This document shows positions 47,963 through 58,187 of a stretch of DNA of 64,000 nt, in pieces. This DNA is from Stieleria bergensis (GTDB lineage Bacteria; Planctomycetota; Planctomycetia; Pirellulales; Pirellulaceae). The stretch covers positions 3,492,358-3,556,357 of the forward strand of contig CP036272.1 in assembly GCA_007745635.1 (NCBI GenBank), in the 5' to 3' direction. The notes below the pieces were generated by a model. It worked only from the letters and a program-made list of their open reading frames with translations, did not search any database and was not told the origin of the DNA. How positions within the stretch are numbered: position 1 is the first letter of the stretch; every line of letters begins with the position of its first letter. The position numbers were made by a program, and so were the translations under genes.

Positions 47963-49237
47963 CTACTGACTTTTCATCGCCCGTGAAGTTTCAACGATGA
48001 CGGGTTTGTTCAACAGAACATTGACCACGTCGGCGGCCCATTGCAGATTGCCTCCCTTGCGAATGGTATGCATCACTTGTCGCACTGACATGTGCGGGCG
48101 ATAGGGTCGATCGCTTAACATCGCATCGATGGCATCCGCAACGGCAACAATCTGCGCGTCCTTTGGAATTTGATCGCCAGCGAGTCCATTGGGGTACCCC
48201 GAACCGTCCCAGGCTTCATGGTGATATTTCACAGCGTCCAGGGCGCCCTCAACCGCTGGCACACTTTTCAGCATCTCGTAGCCGATCACCGTGTGCCGCT
48301 TGATCTGATTGAACTCATCTTCTGTCAATCGATCGGGCTTCAGATAGTACTCATCGCGAATCCCAACCATGCCGATGTCATGCAAGACGCTTCCCAGATG
48401 AATGCGTCGCAACTGCGCTCTGCTGTAGCCAAGTTCCTTGGCAATCATACCAGATAAATGGGACACACGCAGGCTGTGACCTTCGGTGTATTGGTCTTTT
48501 GAATCCAGCGTAGTGGCAACGGACTCGGCCATTTGGTGGACACTGGCGGCGATCCCGTAATAAGTTCGTTCATTCGCGCGATGGCCAGCGACCAAGGCAG
48601 CGGTCGACTTCAGCAGTGCCAGCGTCGCCTCGTCAAACGGATGGTCCGTGCGATGACGCAGCGCCAAGAGCGTTCCATATGTGTGGCTATCGTCGCGAAC
48701 CGTTGCTCTGGCGGCCCAGATTTGCCCGCCATCGCCGGCATTTAGCTCGCCAACCGTCACATTGCCTTCCGCGCTTGTCCCTGTTAACTGGTCACTTGCC
48801 GCTTGAAAGCTCGTCGGTGAAATTCTCAGCCCTGCCGTTGCGTAAAAGCCGGGCTCAGCGAGCAGTTCCTGGTCGCGAGTCACCATCGCGTCGACTTCGC
48901 TGGGAACAAGTTCCGTCAACTGTAGCGCCAACGATCGTACACGCAGGGCCTTGGCAGCATTCGACAGCAACTCTCGTAGGCTTTGCTGATAGGGCTCGTT
49001 TGAAAATCCAATCTGCGGCACGTTGGACAAGACGTGCAACAGCGGGTGGGCTGTTTGATCGCTGCTGACCGGATGATCCGCAACGGGCCGGGCTTCGGCC
49101 GTTGTGGTGTGCGCCGGTGTAGGCGTCCAACTCGTCCTGGCGTCAGCGGTGACAGTCGGCGTCACGCCGCTCCCGTCTCGCCCCGTGTTCGGGTCGGATG
49201 CGGACGGAAAGTGAGCTGGAAATCCGGATGAGTTCAT
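47963..49237 (-). CDS. HD-GYP domain protein (probable cyclic-di-GMP phosphodiesterase)
   Basis: 424 residues from ATG 49237 (MNSSGFPAHF); an ATG at 49324 is also possible. A disordered Thr/Ala/Pro-rich front (about 1-80) is followed by a GAF-like sensor (about 85-240; LRVRSLALQLTELV, ALRHRTDHPFDEATLALLKS). The HD-GYP domain has the metal residues HSLRVSHL, HDIGMVGI and the HHEAWDGSGYPNGLAG signature. It should hydrolyse c-di-GMP; the domain fits, activity unproven. It converges with the second ExbD gene. Confidence 0.9.
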   Translation of the reverse strand: MNSSGFPAHFPSASDPNTGRDGSGVTPTVTADARTSWTPTPAHTTTAEARPVADHPVSSDQTAHPLLHVLSNVPQIGFSNEPYQQSLRELLSNAAKALRVRSLALQLTELVPSEVDAMVTRDQELLAEPGFYATAGLRISPTSFQAASDQLTGTSAEGNVTVGELNAGDGGQIWAARATVRDDSHTYGTLLALRHRTDHPFDEATLALLKSTAALVAGHRANERTYYGIAASVHQMAESVATTLDSKDQYTEGHSLRVSHLSGMIAKELGYSRAQLRRIHLGSVLHDIGMVGIRDEYYLKPDRLTEDEFNQIKRHTVIGYEMLKSVPAVEGALDAVKYHHEAWDGSGYPNGLAGDQIPKDAQIVAVADAIDAMLSDRPYRPHMSVRQVMHTIRKGGNLQWAADVVNVLLNKPVIVETSRAMKSQ

Positions 49238-49678
49238 CGTTGACAAGCTAGAAGAGAAGCAAAGAAAAGCAGCTCCCATGCTGGATTTCGGGTGACGATT
49301 CCGCAGGGGCAGCAAAATTGACATCGGCCATTACAATTCAACCGCTTAACGCTATGCCGTGACTAGAAACCCGTGACGGGAAACGATCAATCCGCCGGGC
49401 AATCTTATGACGCGGACGTCGGCTTGTACCAATTACTCCAACAAATGCGTCTGTTCTGGCACGACGCCCTATAGCATTACCACTCAGGAAACTCAGACGC
49501 ATTCAGCTCTGCTGATACACCGGCCCAGACAGACCGGCCAACACACATTGAACGCAGCAATGACTACAATGGTCTCCCCACCGGGCCCTTGAATCGACGG
49601 CCCAAACGGTGAATCCGAAGTCGCTTCCCGAGCGAGAGTCCGTAGCCTGCCTCCCCAACCCTGCTGAGACCCAACAAG

Positions 49679-50617
49679 ATGACACTGACCTGGAAATCGC
49701 CCGCACTGCACCTGGCGTGTTTCGCCGTCGCTTTGATCAGTCCACTGTTCCTCCCCAGCGACTCTCGCGTCCTCGCCCAGGAACATGCCGGTCAGACCAT
49801 GGAACTGTGGCAAGGCGGCGTGCCTGGCGTCACACTCAAGGCGGACGGCGATGTTCCCAAACTGATCCTTCGCAAAGTCAAATCCGATCAGCCCACCGCC
49901 GGAGTCGTGATCCTGCCGGGCGGAGGCTATGGGGGCCACGCGATCGGTCACGAGGGGCATGACTTTGCGGATTGGTTTGAATCCATGGGCGTGACATCAG
50001 TGATCTGCACCTATCGTCTACGCGGCAAGGGCAACGCGGGAAAGGGCTACGGACATCCGGTCCCCATGCAGGATGCTCAGCGGGCCATTCAAACCATGCG
50101 TGCCAACGCCAAGCAATGGAACCTCGACCCAAACCGAATCGGCGTGATTGGCTTCAGTGCTGGCGGACACCTCTGCAGCACCGTCTCGACACAGTTTAAC
50201 GAGGGCGAACCGGCCAGCGTTGATCCAATCGCACGCGTCTCCTCGCGTCCAGATTTCAGCATCCTGTGCTATCCAGTGATTGGCTTTGACAAACCGTACA
50301 CGCACCTGGGAAGCCAACGCAACCTATTGGGTGCCAATCCGGATCCAAAACTGGTTGCCTCGCTATCGAATGAATCGCGAGTGACTAGCAAAACGCCACC
50401 CACGTTTCTGTTTCATACCGCAGAGGACAAACCGGTGCCGGTTCAAAACAGTGTGCAGTACTATCTGTCTTGCATTCAGCATAACGTGCCGGTCGAGATG
50501 CACCTCTTCCCAGAGGGGCGACACGGCCTGGGGTTGGCAACGCAACAAGCCGGGGCCAACCAATGGCCAGCCCTTTGCAAAGACTGGCTGAAACGCCGGG
50601 GCATTCTCAACAAGTGA
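49679..50617 (+). CDS. Secreted alpha/beta-hydrolase (esterase/lipase-like)
   Basis: 312 residues with a signal peptide (MTLTWKSPALHLACFAVALIS, cleavage near VLAQ-EH). It has the oxyanion loop ILPGGGYGGHA, nucleophile elbow GVIGFSAGGHLC, and a His in PEGRHGLGLA near the end. The layout is the BD-FAE/acetyl-xylan esterase-like group, which deacetylates polysaccharides; the substrate is unknown. It is convergent with the FAAL-ACP-oxoamine synthase gene with 19 bp between stops. Confidence 0.88.
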   Translation: MTLTWKSPALHLACFAVALISPLFLPSDSRVLAQEHAGQTMELWQGGVPGVTLKADGDVPKLILRKVKSDQPTAGVVILPGGGYGGHAIGHEGHDFADWFESMGVTSVICTYRLRGKGNAGKGYGHPVPMQDAQRAIQTMRANAKQWNLDPNRIGVIGFSAGGHLCSTVSTQFNEGEPASVDPIARVSSRPDFSILCYPVIGFDKPYTHLGSQRNLLGANPDPKLVASLSNESRVTSKTPPTFLFHTAEDKPVPVQNSVQYYLSCIQHNVPVEMHLFPEGRHGLGLATQQAGANQWPALCKDWLKRRGILNK

Positions 50618-50636
50618 CACGCAATGCGATCATTCG

Positions 50637-53600
50637 TTAACCACTGGCAGCACTGCTGACTGGCTGAAATCCGAGTTCACTCAAATGATGCGTCACCCGT
50701 TCGGCGGTGAAACGAATCTGTTCCTCGGTGTGTTCACTGGTGATAAAGAATCTTAACCGAGCGGCCGATTCGTCGACCGCTGGATAGAGAATCGGCTGCA
50801 CGTTGATCGCATCGGCCTTCAAGCGATTCGACAACCGCAATGCCACCAGCGAATTGCCAGTGATCACTGGCACAACGGGCGTCTGATTGCTTTCCCCCGT
50901 ATCAAGCCCGGCATCCCGGCACAGATTCAGGAACAACTCGCTGCGTTGCCGCAACCGTTCCACGCGATCTGGCTCGCGTGCCAACACGTCCAGTGCTCCC
51001 AGCGCCGCACCGACCTGTGCTGGAGGCATTCCGACGCTGAACACGAAACCGGGCGCGGTGTAACGCAGCAGTTCAACCAAACTGTGACTGCCGGCGATGT
51101 AACCGCCACAGGAGGCGGCGCTTTTTGAGAGCGTGCCCATCCAGATGTCTACGTCTTTGGCATCCATGTCCCAGTATTCAGCCATGCCGTGACCGGTCGT
51201 CCCCATGGTGCCAAAGCTATGTGCCTCGTCGACCATCAGCAATGCTTGGTGGCGTTTCTTAACGTTGACAAATTCTGGCACGTTGCTGAAGTCGCCATCC
51301 ATGCTGTAAACACCTTCGACGATGATCAGCACCCGTCGGTATTGCGAACGTGTCTCAGTCAGCACTCGATCCAGAGCTTCAAAATCGTTATGCGGGAACG
51401 GACGTCGCCTGGCACCGGAGAGCAGTGCCCCTTGCACGATACTGTTATGCGACAAAGAATCGTGCAGAATCAGATCTCCTTCGCCAACCAGATGCCCAAT
51501 GGTGGTTTCATTGGTCGCGTGGCCACCGACCATCAAGATGCAGTCTTCGACGCCGATCCAGTCCGCGATCTGCTTTTCGAGTTGTCCATGGATTGGCTTC
51601 TCGCCGGACACAAGACGACTCGCCGAAACACTTGTCCCATATTTCTGAATCGCGTCGCTGGCGAACTGATTGACATCGGGGTGACCGCTCAGGCCAAGAT
51701 AATTGTAGCTCGCAAAGCTAATCATCTCTTGCCCATCGATCAGCGTGGTATCGCCGACGGTGCCTTCATGAACACTAAAATACGGGTTGGGAACCCCGGT
51801 CATGTTCAGCTGTTCTTTGATCGACATCAACCGCCTGAACTCGCCAAACTGTGAAAAGTCGTACTCCGGCTCGACCGTCTGAGCAGCGGGGGCCGGGTGC
51901 CGATCCTGTCCCAACGAATCATCGCCAACTTTGTCTAATAGATCTCCAGCCAGCAATGCCTGGGCGCGTGCTGCGGCTCCCGGAGGCATGTAACGTTCAA
52001 TGGCTGCCCCAGTTTGGCCAATCGTTTCGATCTCATCCAAGACCTGTTCCGGAAAACGCCCGCCGAAGGTGCGTTCCAAGTTCCGAGCGATTTCCAGCCG
52101 TTCTAAACTATCCAGTCCAAGATCCAGAACAATGTTAGTCTCTAGCGAGAGTGCGGCGGCACGTTCACCGGCAACACGTCGAACAAAGTGCTCGATCGCC
52201 GAGACAATGGCAGCGTCAACGTCCAAGTTCTCTGACGAGGTACCGCTTGCCGCGGCGGCCTGCATCATCGTGCCCTGGGGATCCTGACTTCCGAATCCAC
52301 CACCAACTTCTTCCCAGCGCACCCACTTGGCGATCAACTTCAACTCATTGTCACGGACGGCGTGCAAACAGGCGTGACGCTGAATTTTTCCACTGCTGGT
52401 TTTGGGAACGCTGCTATTGCGAACCAGGTAAACCGCATCGGGTGGCAGTTCGTGCTGTTCGGTGACCGCGCGTCGAATCGCCTGAATCTCACGATCCCAA
52501 TCGACATCCCGCAGCCGAGCAACTTCCGCAACGATCGCTAACTGTTCCCGGTTATCATGCTCCATGGCGAACGCACCAACGGCACCGGCATGCACCACTT
52601 TGCTGGCCTGTTCAACCGTCTCTTCGATGTCTTGTGGATAACGGTTGACACCCCGGACGACGATCATGTCCTTCAGTCGGCCAGAGACGTAGAGTTGCCC
52701 GTCATACAGGAACCCTAGATCGCCGGTCCGCAAAAAGGGGCCGCGACCGTCTTTGGTTTTCGCTTGGAACGTTTGTGTTGTCGCATCCTCGCGACGAAAA
52801 TAGCCTTTCCCGACCGATGGGCTGGACACCCAAATCTCACCGATGGTGTCGCCGGGCAGAACTTCACTGGTGTCTGGATCGACGATCAACACCGTTTCTT
52901 TTGGCAACACTGCACCGCAGGCAACCAGTTGTCGCGCGACGTCGCTGTCCTCAGCAACAGGCAACACACGTTTTGTGTCCAAAGCGTTGCGGTCAAAGCA
53001 CTGGGTGATCGGCCGCGGCGATTTTGGCCCACCGGTCACGATCAACGTGGTTTCGGCCATGCCAAAGCAAGGCAGAAACGCTTCGGAGCGGAATCCATAG
53101 GGAGCGAACTTTTCCGAGAACGCTGCCAGTGTGCTCGAACGGATTGGCTCTGCGCCATTAAACGCAATTTCCAGTGTACTGAGATCCGTGCCCGCGATCT
53201 CGTCGTCATGCACTTTGTCAACACACAACTGGTAAGCGAAATTCGGCCCACCTGTGATGGTGATGCCGTACTTCGAAATCGCCTTTAACCAACGTGCGGG
53301 TCGCTGTAGAAACGACATGGGGCTCATCATGTAGTTGCTGCAACCGATGAACAGCGGCATCAGCACGCCACCGACCAGTCCCATGTCATGATAGGTTGGC
53401 AACCAGGACAATCCTCGTGTATTGGCTGACGGTTCAAACCCATGGCAAATCAATTCGGAATTCGCGATCAGGTTTCCGTGCGTCAACATCACGCCTTTGG
53501 GCGTCCCCGTCGATCCGGAGGTGTACTGCAAGACGGCCAAAGTGTCCGAGGAGAGCGTGGGCGTGCGATAGCGCTCTGGGTCTCGCCGTTCGGCATTGTC

Positions 53601-54053
53601 AGTGCCCAGCACTTGAATCCCCACCAAGTCCCCGTGGTCACTGATGCGGTCTGTCGTTGCTTGATTGGTCAACGCCCATTTCGCGCCTGCATCAACCACA
53701 ATGGATCGAATGCGAGATGCCTTGCGATTCTGCCGCGGCGGGAATGCCGGAACGGCGACTGCGCCGGCCGCATGGCAGGCGAACAAGCCAACAATGAAAT
53801 CAAGGCCGGGTGGATACAGCAGCAACACACGATCCCCTGGTCGGATTCGACATGTGCCTTGCAAGTAGCCAGCCAAGCCGATGACTTCGTCGCGCAGCCC
53901 CGCGTAGGTCAGCAGACTCAGAGCGTCGGTCGTCTCGTTATCGATCAGTTCATACGCAACCTTCTCCGGACACTGCTGTGCCCAGTGATGAAGTACTGCG
54001 ATGAAGTGATCTCGCGGTGGCCCGTCGCCGTCAAAGTATTTCCGTAGATCCAC
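50637..54053 (-). CDS. FAAL - acyl carrier protein - alpha-oxoamine synthase fusion
   Basis: 1138 residues with three modules. Residues 1-590 are a fatty-acyl-AMP ligase: P-loop TSGSTGTPKG (178-187), PPRQNRKASRIRSIVVDAGA (FAAL-like), FGMAETTL and C-terminal lysine region KTSSGKIQR. Residues about 610-700 are an acyl carrier domain with LGLDSLE, S649 being the phosphopantetheine site. Residues 730-1138 are a PLP enzyme of the alpha-oxoamine synthase family (KBL/SPT/AONS): SRLVSGEKPIHGQLE, VDEAHSFG (D942, H945), and GTLSKSAASCGG with Schiff-base K977. It should activate a fatty acid, load it on the ACP and condense it with an amino acid, releasing CO2. Confidence 0.9.
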   Translation of the reverse strand: MDLRKYFDGDGPPRDHFIAVLHHWAQQCPEKVAYELIDNETTDALSLLTYAGLRDEVIGLAGYLQGTCRIRPGDRVLLLYPPGLDFIVGLFACHAAGAVAVPAFPPRQNRKASRIRSIVVDAGAKWALTNQATTDRISDHGDLVGIQVLGTDNAERRDPERYRTPTLSSDTLAVLQYTSGSTGTPKGVMLTHGNLIANSELICHGFEPSANTRGLSWLPTYHDMGLVGGVLMPLFIGCSNYMMSPMSFLQRPARWLKAISKYGITITGGPNFAYQLCVDKVHDDEIAGTDLSTLEIAFNGAEPIRSSTLAAFSEKFAPYGFRSEAFLPCFGMAETTLIVTGGPKSPRPITQCFDRNALDTKRVLPVAEDSDVARQLVACGAVLPKETVLIVDPDTSEVLPGDTIGEIWVSSPSVGKGYFRREDATTQTFQAKTKDGRGPFLRTGDLGFLYDGQLYVSGRLKDMIVVRGVNRYPQDIEETVEQASKVVHAGAVGAFAMEHDNREQLAIVAEVARLRDVDWDREIQAIRRAVTEQHELPPDAVYLVRNSSVPKTSSGKIQRHACLHAVRDNELKLIAKWVRWEEVGGGFGSQDPQGTMMQAAAASGTSSENLDVDAAIVSAIEHFVRRVAGERAAALSLETNIVLDLGLDSLERLEIARNLERTFGGRFPEQVLDEIETIGQTGAAIERYMPPGAAARAQALLAGDLLDKVGDDSLGQDRHPAPAAQTVEPEYDFSQFGEFRRLMSIKEQLNMTGVPNPYFSVHEGTVGDTTLIDGQEMISFASYNYLGLSGHPDVNQFASDAIQKYGTSVSASRLVSGEKPIHGQLEKQIADWIGVEDCILMVGGHATNETTIGHLVGEGDLILHDSLSHNSIVQGALLSGARRRPFPHNDFEALDRVLTETRSQYRRVLIIVEGVYSMDGDFSNVPEFVNVKKRHQALLMVDEAHSFGTMGTTGHGMAEYWDMDAKDVDIWMGTLSKSAASCGGYIAGSHSLVELLRYTAPGFVFSVGMPPAQVGAALGALDVLAREPDRVERLRQRSELFLNLCRDAGLDTGESNQTPVVPVITGNSLVALRLSNRLKADAINVQPILYPAVDESAARLRFFITSEHTEEQIRFTAERVTHHLSELGFQPVSSAASG

Positions 54054-54983
54054 AGGGTTTAACCAGAACGATTATCAGGTGGTGAAGGCCCTTCGTTCCT
54101 GTGCTTTCAGAGGCTGTATCACATTGATCAGCAAAGAAAACGGCGGAACGCGACCAGTGTTGGGAGTATTTGCCGGTCAATCGGTCCATTCGGCTACCGG
54201 CGTTCTCGCGGATGACAACGATCGCAAAGCCGACTGAGAACTCCAGCCAATCTCGGTGCCTTGTAACGCCTATGCCGATTCCTCACCCGGTGCACATTGT
54301 GCCGACAGCGGATCGCCTGGGGCGCTTTCACCATCCACAAAATCGAAGCCCAAGAGACTGGCGAAACCATGGCGATGGGCTCTCGATGAGGCACCGGCGT
54401 CGCTGCCAATCCACCGCTTCTGTTCGCAAGCAGAAGGCACTGCACCAGCACGGTCCTCATGTCCATCCGAGGCTCGCTTTCCGCTAGACGCGGCACCGCG
54501 ACTGCGGTCTTAAGGATTAACGCACGACGCTGATTCGTCAATGCGTCGCACCCGCAAAATCGCCATTACCAGCCTTTGCGATACTGGATGGCCAATCCTC
54601 GCCCAGTGTGACACCATGCCGGGAAACCGCCAAAGCCTACTGACAAACCAGCGTGGAGACCGAAAAGCCAGCCGGCGATTAACTGACTCCGTTTGCACAC
54701 CGCAGAAACGCGACACAAATTTGGCCCTCCCTGTGACATCGGAACGTGTCAGCGCTGTTGGAACAAAGTTCGACAAAGCTGGATCGCCAGGGGTTCCCCC
54801 GAAAACAATCGGCAATCGTCTACCAGAGGAGCGTGACAAACGTAAACACTATCAATCATTCCGGCACGGTTTGGACATGGGGGATGTGCGCCAATTCGCC
54901 GAGAATATGGTGGATCCCCTTCATTCATCGTGCTGCGAGCTAGTGTCTTGCAGAGAAGCATCCCGACCACTCATGGAGTCCCC
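54054..54983. other. Gene-free region between the megaenzyme and the BLUF gene
   Basis: About 930 bp between two divergent genes, so it holds both promoters. Frames at 54170-54487 and 54541-54987 lack a convincing start, composition or family. The GC level and repeat content look ordinary and I see no clear hairpin. Confidence 0.35.
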
Positions 54984-55511
54984 ATGACTTTAACCCGCTT
55001 GATCTACAGCAGTCAGATCTCCGACGACTTCGAGCACCACGACATCAAGAAAATCCTGGCGATTGCGAACAAACGAAATCATCAAATGGGGATCTCGGGG
55101 CTTCTGCTCTTTGACCACAAGTATTTCCTGCAGTGCATCGAGGGACCGCGGCCAGAAGTGAACCGCCTGTACAGCAGAATCGTCACCGATCCGCGGCACA
55201 CTGACATCACTCTGCTCGATGTGTCCGACATCACAAACCGTCAGTTTGGATCGTGGGGAATGGGTTACGTCCCAGACGCCAAAATCACACAGAAAATCAT
55301 TTTTAAGTATAGCGCCACCCAAAGCTTTGACCCGGCAAAAATGAGTGGCAGTGACATCATTGATCTATTGCTTGACCTGCGAGAGCACATTCCCGTCATT
55401 GACCTACGCGAGCAATCCGAAACGCAACGACAGTCCTCCACAAACACGCCTGTCGCCCCCGTCGATGCAACACCAACCACCAGCATCGGTGGCGACACCG
55501 CAAACGCGTAG
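54984..55511 (+). CDS. BLUF-domain blue-light photoreceptor
   Basis: 175 residues from ATG 54984, with GGAG 5 bases upstream (an ORF from 54930 is longer but not homologous). A complete BLUF domain fills the first 95 residues. The flavin-switch residues are Y8 (RLIYSS), N32 and Q50 (YFLQCIEG), and W91 (FGSWGMGY) matches the family tryptophan. The rest is a helical C-terminal cap and a disordered Thr/Pro tail, so it is a single-domain BLUF that must act through a partner. BLUF domains sense blue light through flavin hydrogen-bond changes. Confidence 0.93.
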   Translation: MTLTRLIYSSQISDDFEHHDIKKILAIANKRNHQMGISGLLLFDHKYFLQCIEGPRPEVNRLYSRIVTDPRHTDITLLDVSDITNRQFGSWGMGYVPDAKITQKIIFKYSATQSFDPAKMSGSDIIDLLLDLREHIPVIDLREQSETQRQSSTNTPVAPVDATPTTSIGGDTANA

Positions 55512-55628
55512 ATAGCCGTAGAGCCATGCAGCCGGCCCCGTCAGCCATTCCAAACAATCATGCCAGACGCAGTCCCTTTTCCAACAGCGTCAGGCGGCCG
55601 CAATCAAGTCACTCACTGATCGGCTACA

Positions 55629-56045
55629 ATGATCGGTATGAGCGATCATCCCGAACAGAATCCCTACCGGCCCGTTGATCTCAGCGAAAACCCCCCATCG
55701 GAATCATCCACGTGGCCGGAATTTCATCGAACGTACCAGAAAGAGTGGTTACGGTGGCGCAGACGTTGCCACTTGATTTCCTTTGCTTCTCTTCTGATGT
55801 GCGGCGGATTCGCTTGGCCAATCATCGCGGGCTGGATTGATGGCCTCACACTGGGCGTCTTTCAATCCTTGTCCATTGCCAGCATGCTTCTGGCCATCAC
55901 GACGTTTGTCTTTGGCCCCATCTCCTGGTTTTGGTTGCGGAAGACGCGCCAGACACTCAAGGAACGCTCTGCCGCCAAAGAGGGCAACGGGAACACACCC
56001 GCGAAGTCATTTGAATTAGGCAAAGACCATCCGATTGACGGATAG
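55629..56045 (+). CDS. Small membrane protein of unknown function
   Basis: 138 residues from ATG 55629 or 55638. A polar N-terminus (SDHPEQNPYRPVDLSENPP) recalls small planctomycete membrane proteins. A basic stretch and two hydrophobic segments follow (about 49-68 and 77-103, ending WFWLRK), and a charged tail. No family recognised. Near the BLUF gene on the same strand, 117 bp apart; a functional link is not shown. Confidence 0.6.
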   Translation: MIGMSDHPEQNPYRPVDLSENPPSESSTWPEFHRTYQKEWLRWRRRCHLISFASLLMCGGFAWPIIAGWIDGLTLGVFQSLSIASMLLAITTFVFGPISWFWLRKTRQTLKERSAAKEGNGNTPAKSFELGKDHPIDG

Positions 56046-56349
56046 TCCGGCCACCACAGTCCCTGGCACACATCTTGCGACCGATCACCGTTCCGGCATC
56101 AGACCGATGCTGTGACAGTCATTGCAAGCCATCCGCTAGTGCGACGGCCCAGACGTTGACTCACCGCAGCCAAGTTCACCGCTGGCTGGCTGCCGCGACG
56201 TGAAAAGCTGTCTAAACGTGCAAACGGGCAGCGTGTTTCCGACCGCCCCAGCGTCTGGCAACTATGCTATCATTGCTTCTCGAAACCGAAGATCAACGCT
56301 GATCCCAACCAGCCTGCTCTGCCGTCCTATTCTTGTTGAAGGCGACTTG

Positions 56350-57909
56350 ATGAACAACCGATTGCAACTTGGCGTTGCCATTCTTACTTTGGCATTTCTC
56401 CTGACCGCCCGCAACACTCAAGCCAAGCCACCGAACATCCTGTTCATCTATACCGATGACCAATCAACCCGCACCGTTGGCTGCTATCCTGACGCCTACG
56501 ATTGGGTCCGCACTCCCAATATCGACGCATTGGCCAAGCAAGGCGTGCGGTTCAACCATGCGTATATCGGTTCCTGGTGCATGCCGTCTCGTGCGACCAT
56601 GCTGACTGGCTTGCACCAGCACGGAATTGAATCCATGCGCATGGAAGGCGAATACCCAGGCAGCGCATACGATCCGGCGCAATGTCGGTTCTGGCCCTCC
56701 GTCTTCCGTCAACAAGGCTACACCACCGCTCATATCGGAAAATGGCACACCGGAGTGGATGCGGGCTACGGTCGAGACTGGGACCACCAGATCGTCTGGA
56801 ATCGCCCCCGCCATCCCGCCAACGCGCCGTTTTACTATGACAATCAACTCATCAGCAAAAACGGTGGACCACCGGAACTGGTCAAAGGTTACACCACGGA
56901 CAAGTACACTGACTGGGCAATGGATTACATCCGTGGCGAGGGACGTGAAGAGGACAAACCCTGGTACCTCTGGCTCTGTTACGGCGCTGTTCATGGACCG
57001 TTCACTCCAGCGGATCGCCATTTAGACGATTACAAAGACATTGACGTGCCTGTGCCAGCGGATGTTTATCCACCGCGTCCGGGCAAGCCCCAGTACATCC
57101 GCGATGCAGCGTTTTGGGAACCGGGGCCAGACGGCCTGCCGGTTGAACGCAAGGTCCGTGATAAGCCTCCTGTCGGGATGAAAGACATGGCTGGCCGAAA
57201 GCTCAAGGATTGGGTCAGGCAGTATCATCAAGGTGTGGTTGCCATTGATGAAAACGTCGGCCGACTGATGCAAGTGCTGGATGAAACGGGACAGGACCAA
57301 GACACTCTGATCGTCTACACTTCCGATCAGGGCTTTGCATGGGGGCAACACGGATTCAAATCCAAAGTCGCACCGTACCGGGCGACGGTGGAAGCACCTC
57401 TGATCATTCGCTTGCCTGGCCAGCAAGCGGAACCCAGTGCGGGACGAGTCATCACGGCACCCGTCAGCGGCGTTGACCTACCGCCAACCTTCTTCGCTCA
57501 GGCCGGAATCGAACCGCCTTGGAAAATGCACGGACACGATCTCAGTCCACTGCTTGGCAAACAACCCAAACAATGGCAACACCCCGCTATGCTAGTTCAC
57601 ACCGGCAGACAATATGGATCGGCAACGAATACAATTCCAGACAACGACGACCCAGCGCTCTACCATGGTCCCGGCGTTCCCTGGTATGTGATGCTCTCCG
57701 AAGGCAAGTACAAGTACATTCGGAACCTGGTCAGCGGCGAAACGGAAGAGCTGTACCAAATGCAGCAGGATCCTGAGGAGTTGACCAATTTGGCGCAATC
57801 CCCTCAGCACCGTGAGTTGCTACTGCAGTTCCGTCAGTCAATGGTCAGAGAACTCAAACGCACCGACGCGGGCATGGTTGATCAGTTGCCGCCGGCATCA
57901 ACCGACTGA
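56350..57909 (+). CDS. Secreted type I sulfatase
   Basis: 519 residues from ATG 56350, which starts a signal peptide (MNNRLQLGVAILTLAFLLTAR). The formylglycine motif is the CMPSR variant (GSWCMPSRATML), fitting Cys-type sulfatases. Metal-binding blocks are NILFIYTDDQSTRTVG, GKWHTGVDAG and YTSDQGFAWGQHGFKSKV. The frame extends up to 56200 without homology. It lies between a small membrane protein and the MoxR operon. Substrate unknown; a polysaccharide sulfate ester is likely. Confidence 0.92.
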   Translation: MNNRLQLGVAILTLAFLLTARNTQAKPPNILFIYTDDQSTRTVGCYPDAYDWVRTPNIDALAKQGVRFNHAYIGSWCMPSRATMLTGLHQHGIESMRMEGEYPGSAYDPAQCRFWPSVFRQQGYTTAHIGKWHTGVDAGYGRDWDHQIVWNRPRHPANAPFYYDNQLISKNGGPPELVKGYTTDKYTDWAMDYIRGEGREEDKPWYLWLCYGAVHGPFTPADRHLDDYKDIDVPVPADVYPPRPGKPQYIRDAAFWEPGPDGLPVERKVRDKPPVGMKDMAGRKLKDWVRQYHQGVVAIDENVGRLMQVLDETGQDQDTLIVYTSDQGFAWGQHGFKSKVAPYRATVEAPLIIRLPGQQAEPSAGRVITAPVSGVDLPPTFFAQAGIEPPWKMHGHDLSPLLGKQPKQWQHPAMLVHTGRQYGSATNTIPDNDDPALYHGPGVPWYVMLSEGKYKYIRNLVSGETEELYQMQQDPEELTNLAQSPQHRELLLQFRQSMVRELKRTDAGMVDQLPPASTD

Positions 57910-58187
57910 GTTTGTGCCTGTGTCGACGCTTCAATGTTGACACGAAACCGCCGCTTTGCAGCAGCGAACGCGTAGGCTTTGTCGACCAATCGGCAGCCTC
58001 AACAATCCGATCGCGCCCTGTCCGGCACGCATCGAACAGCCTGTTTGATCTTGCTCAGCACGGCAGTGACGGATATCTTCCCTATTTGGCGCCTGGCCGC
58101 CGCAAACCGTCTGATGTTTTGCGGCGTAGGATCAATGGAATGACCACACCTTTCAGTTGATTGGATTCAGTTTCACAAGGGGATACG

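Noticed and set aside
54541..54987. Possible 148-aa protein upstream of the BLUF gene
   Set aside because: No family, odd composition, and it runs over the BLUF start.
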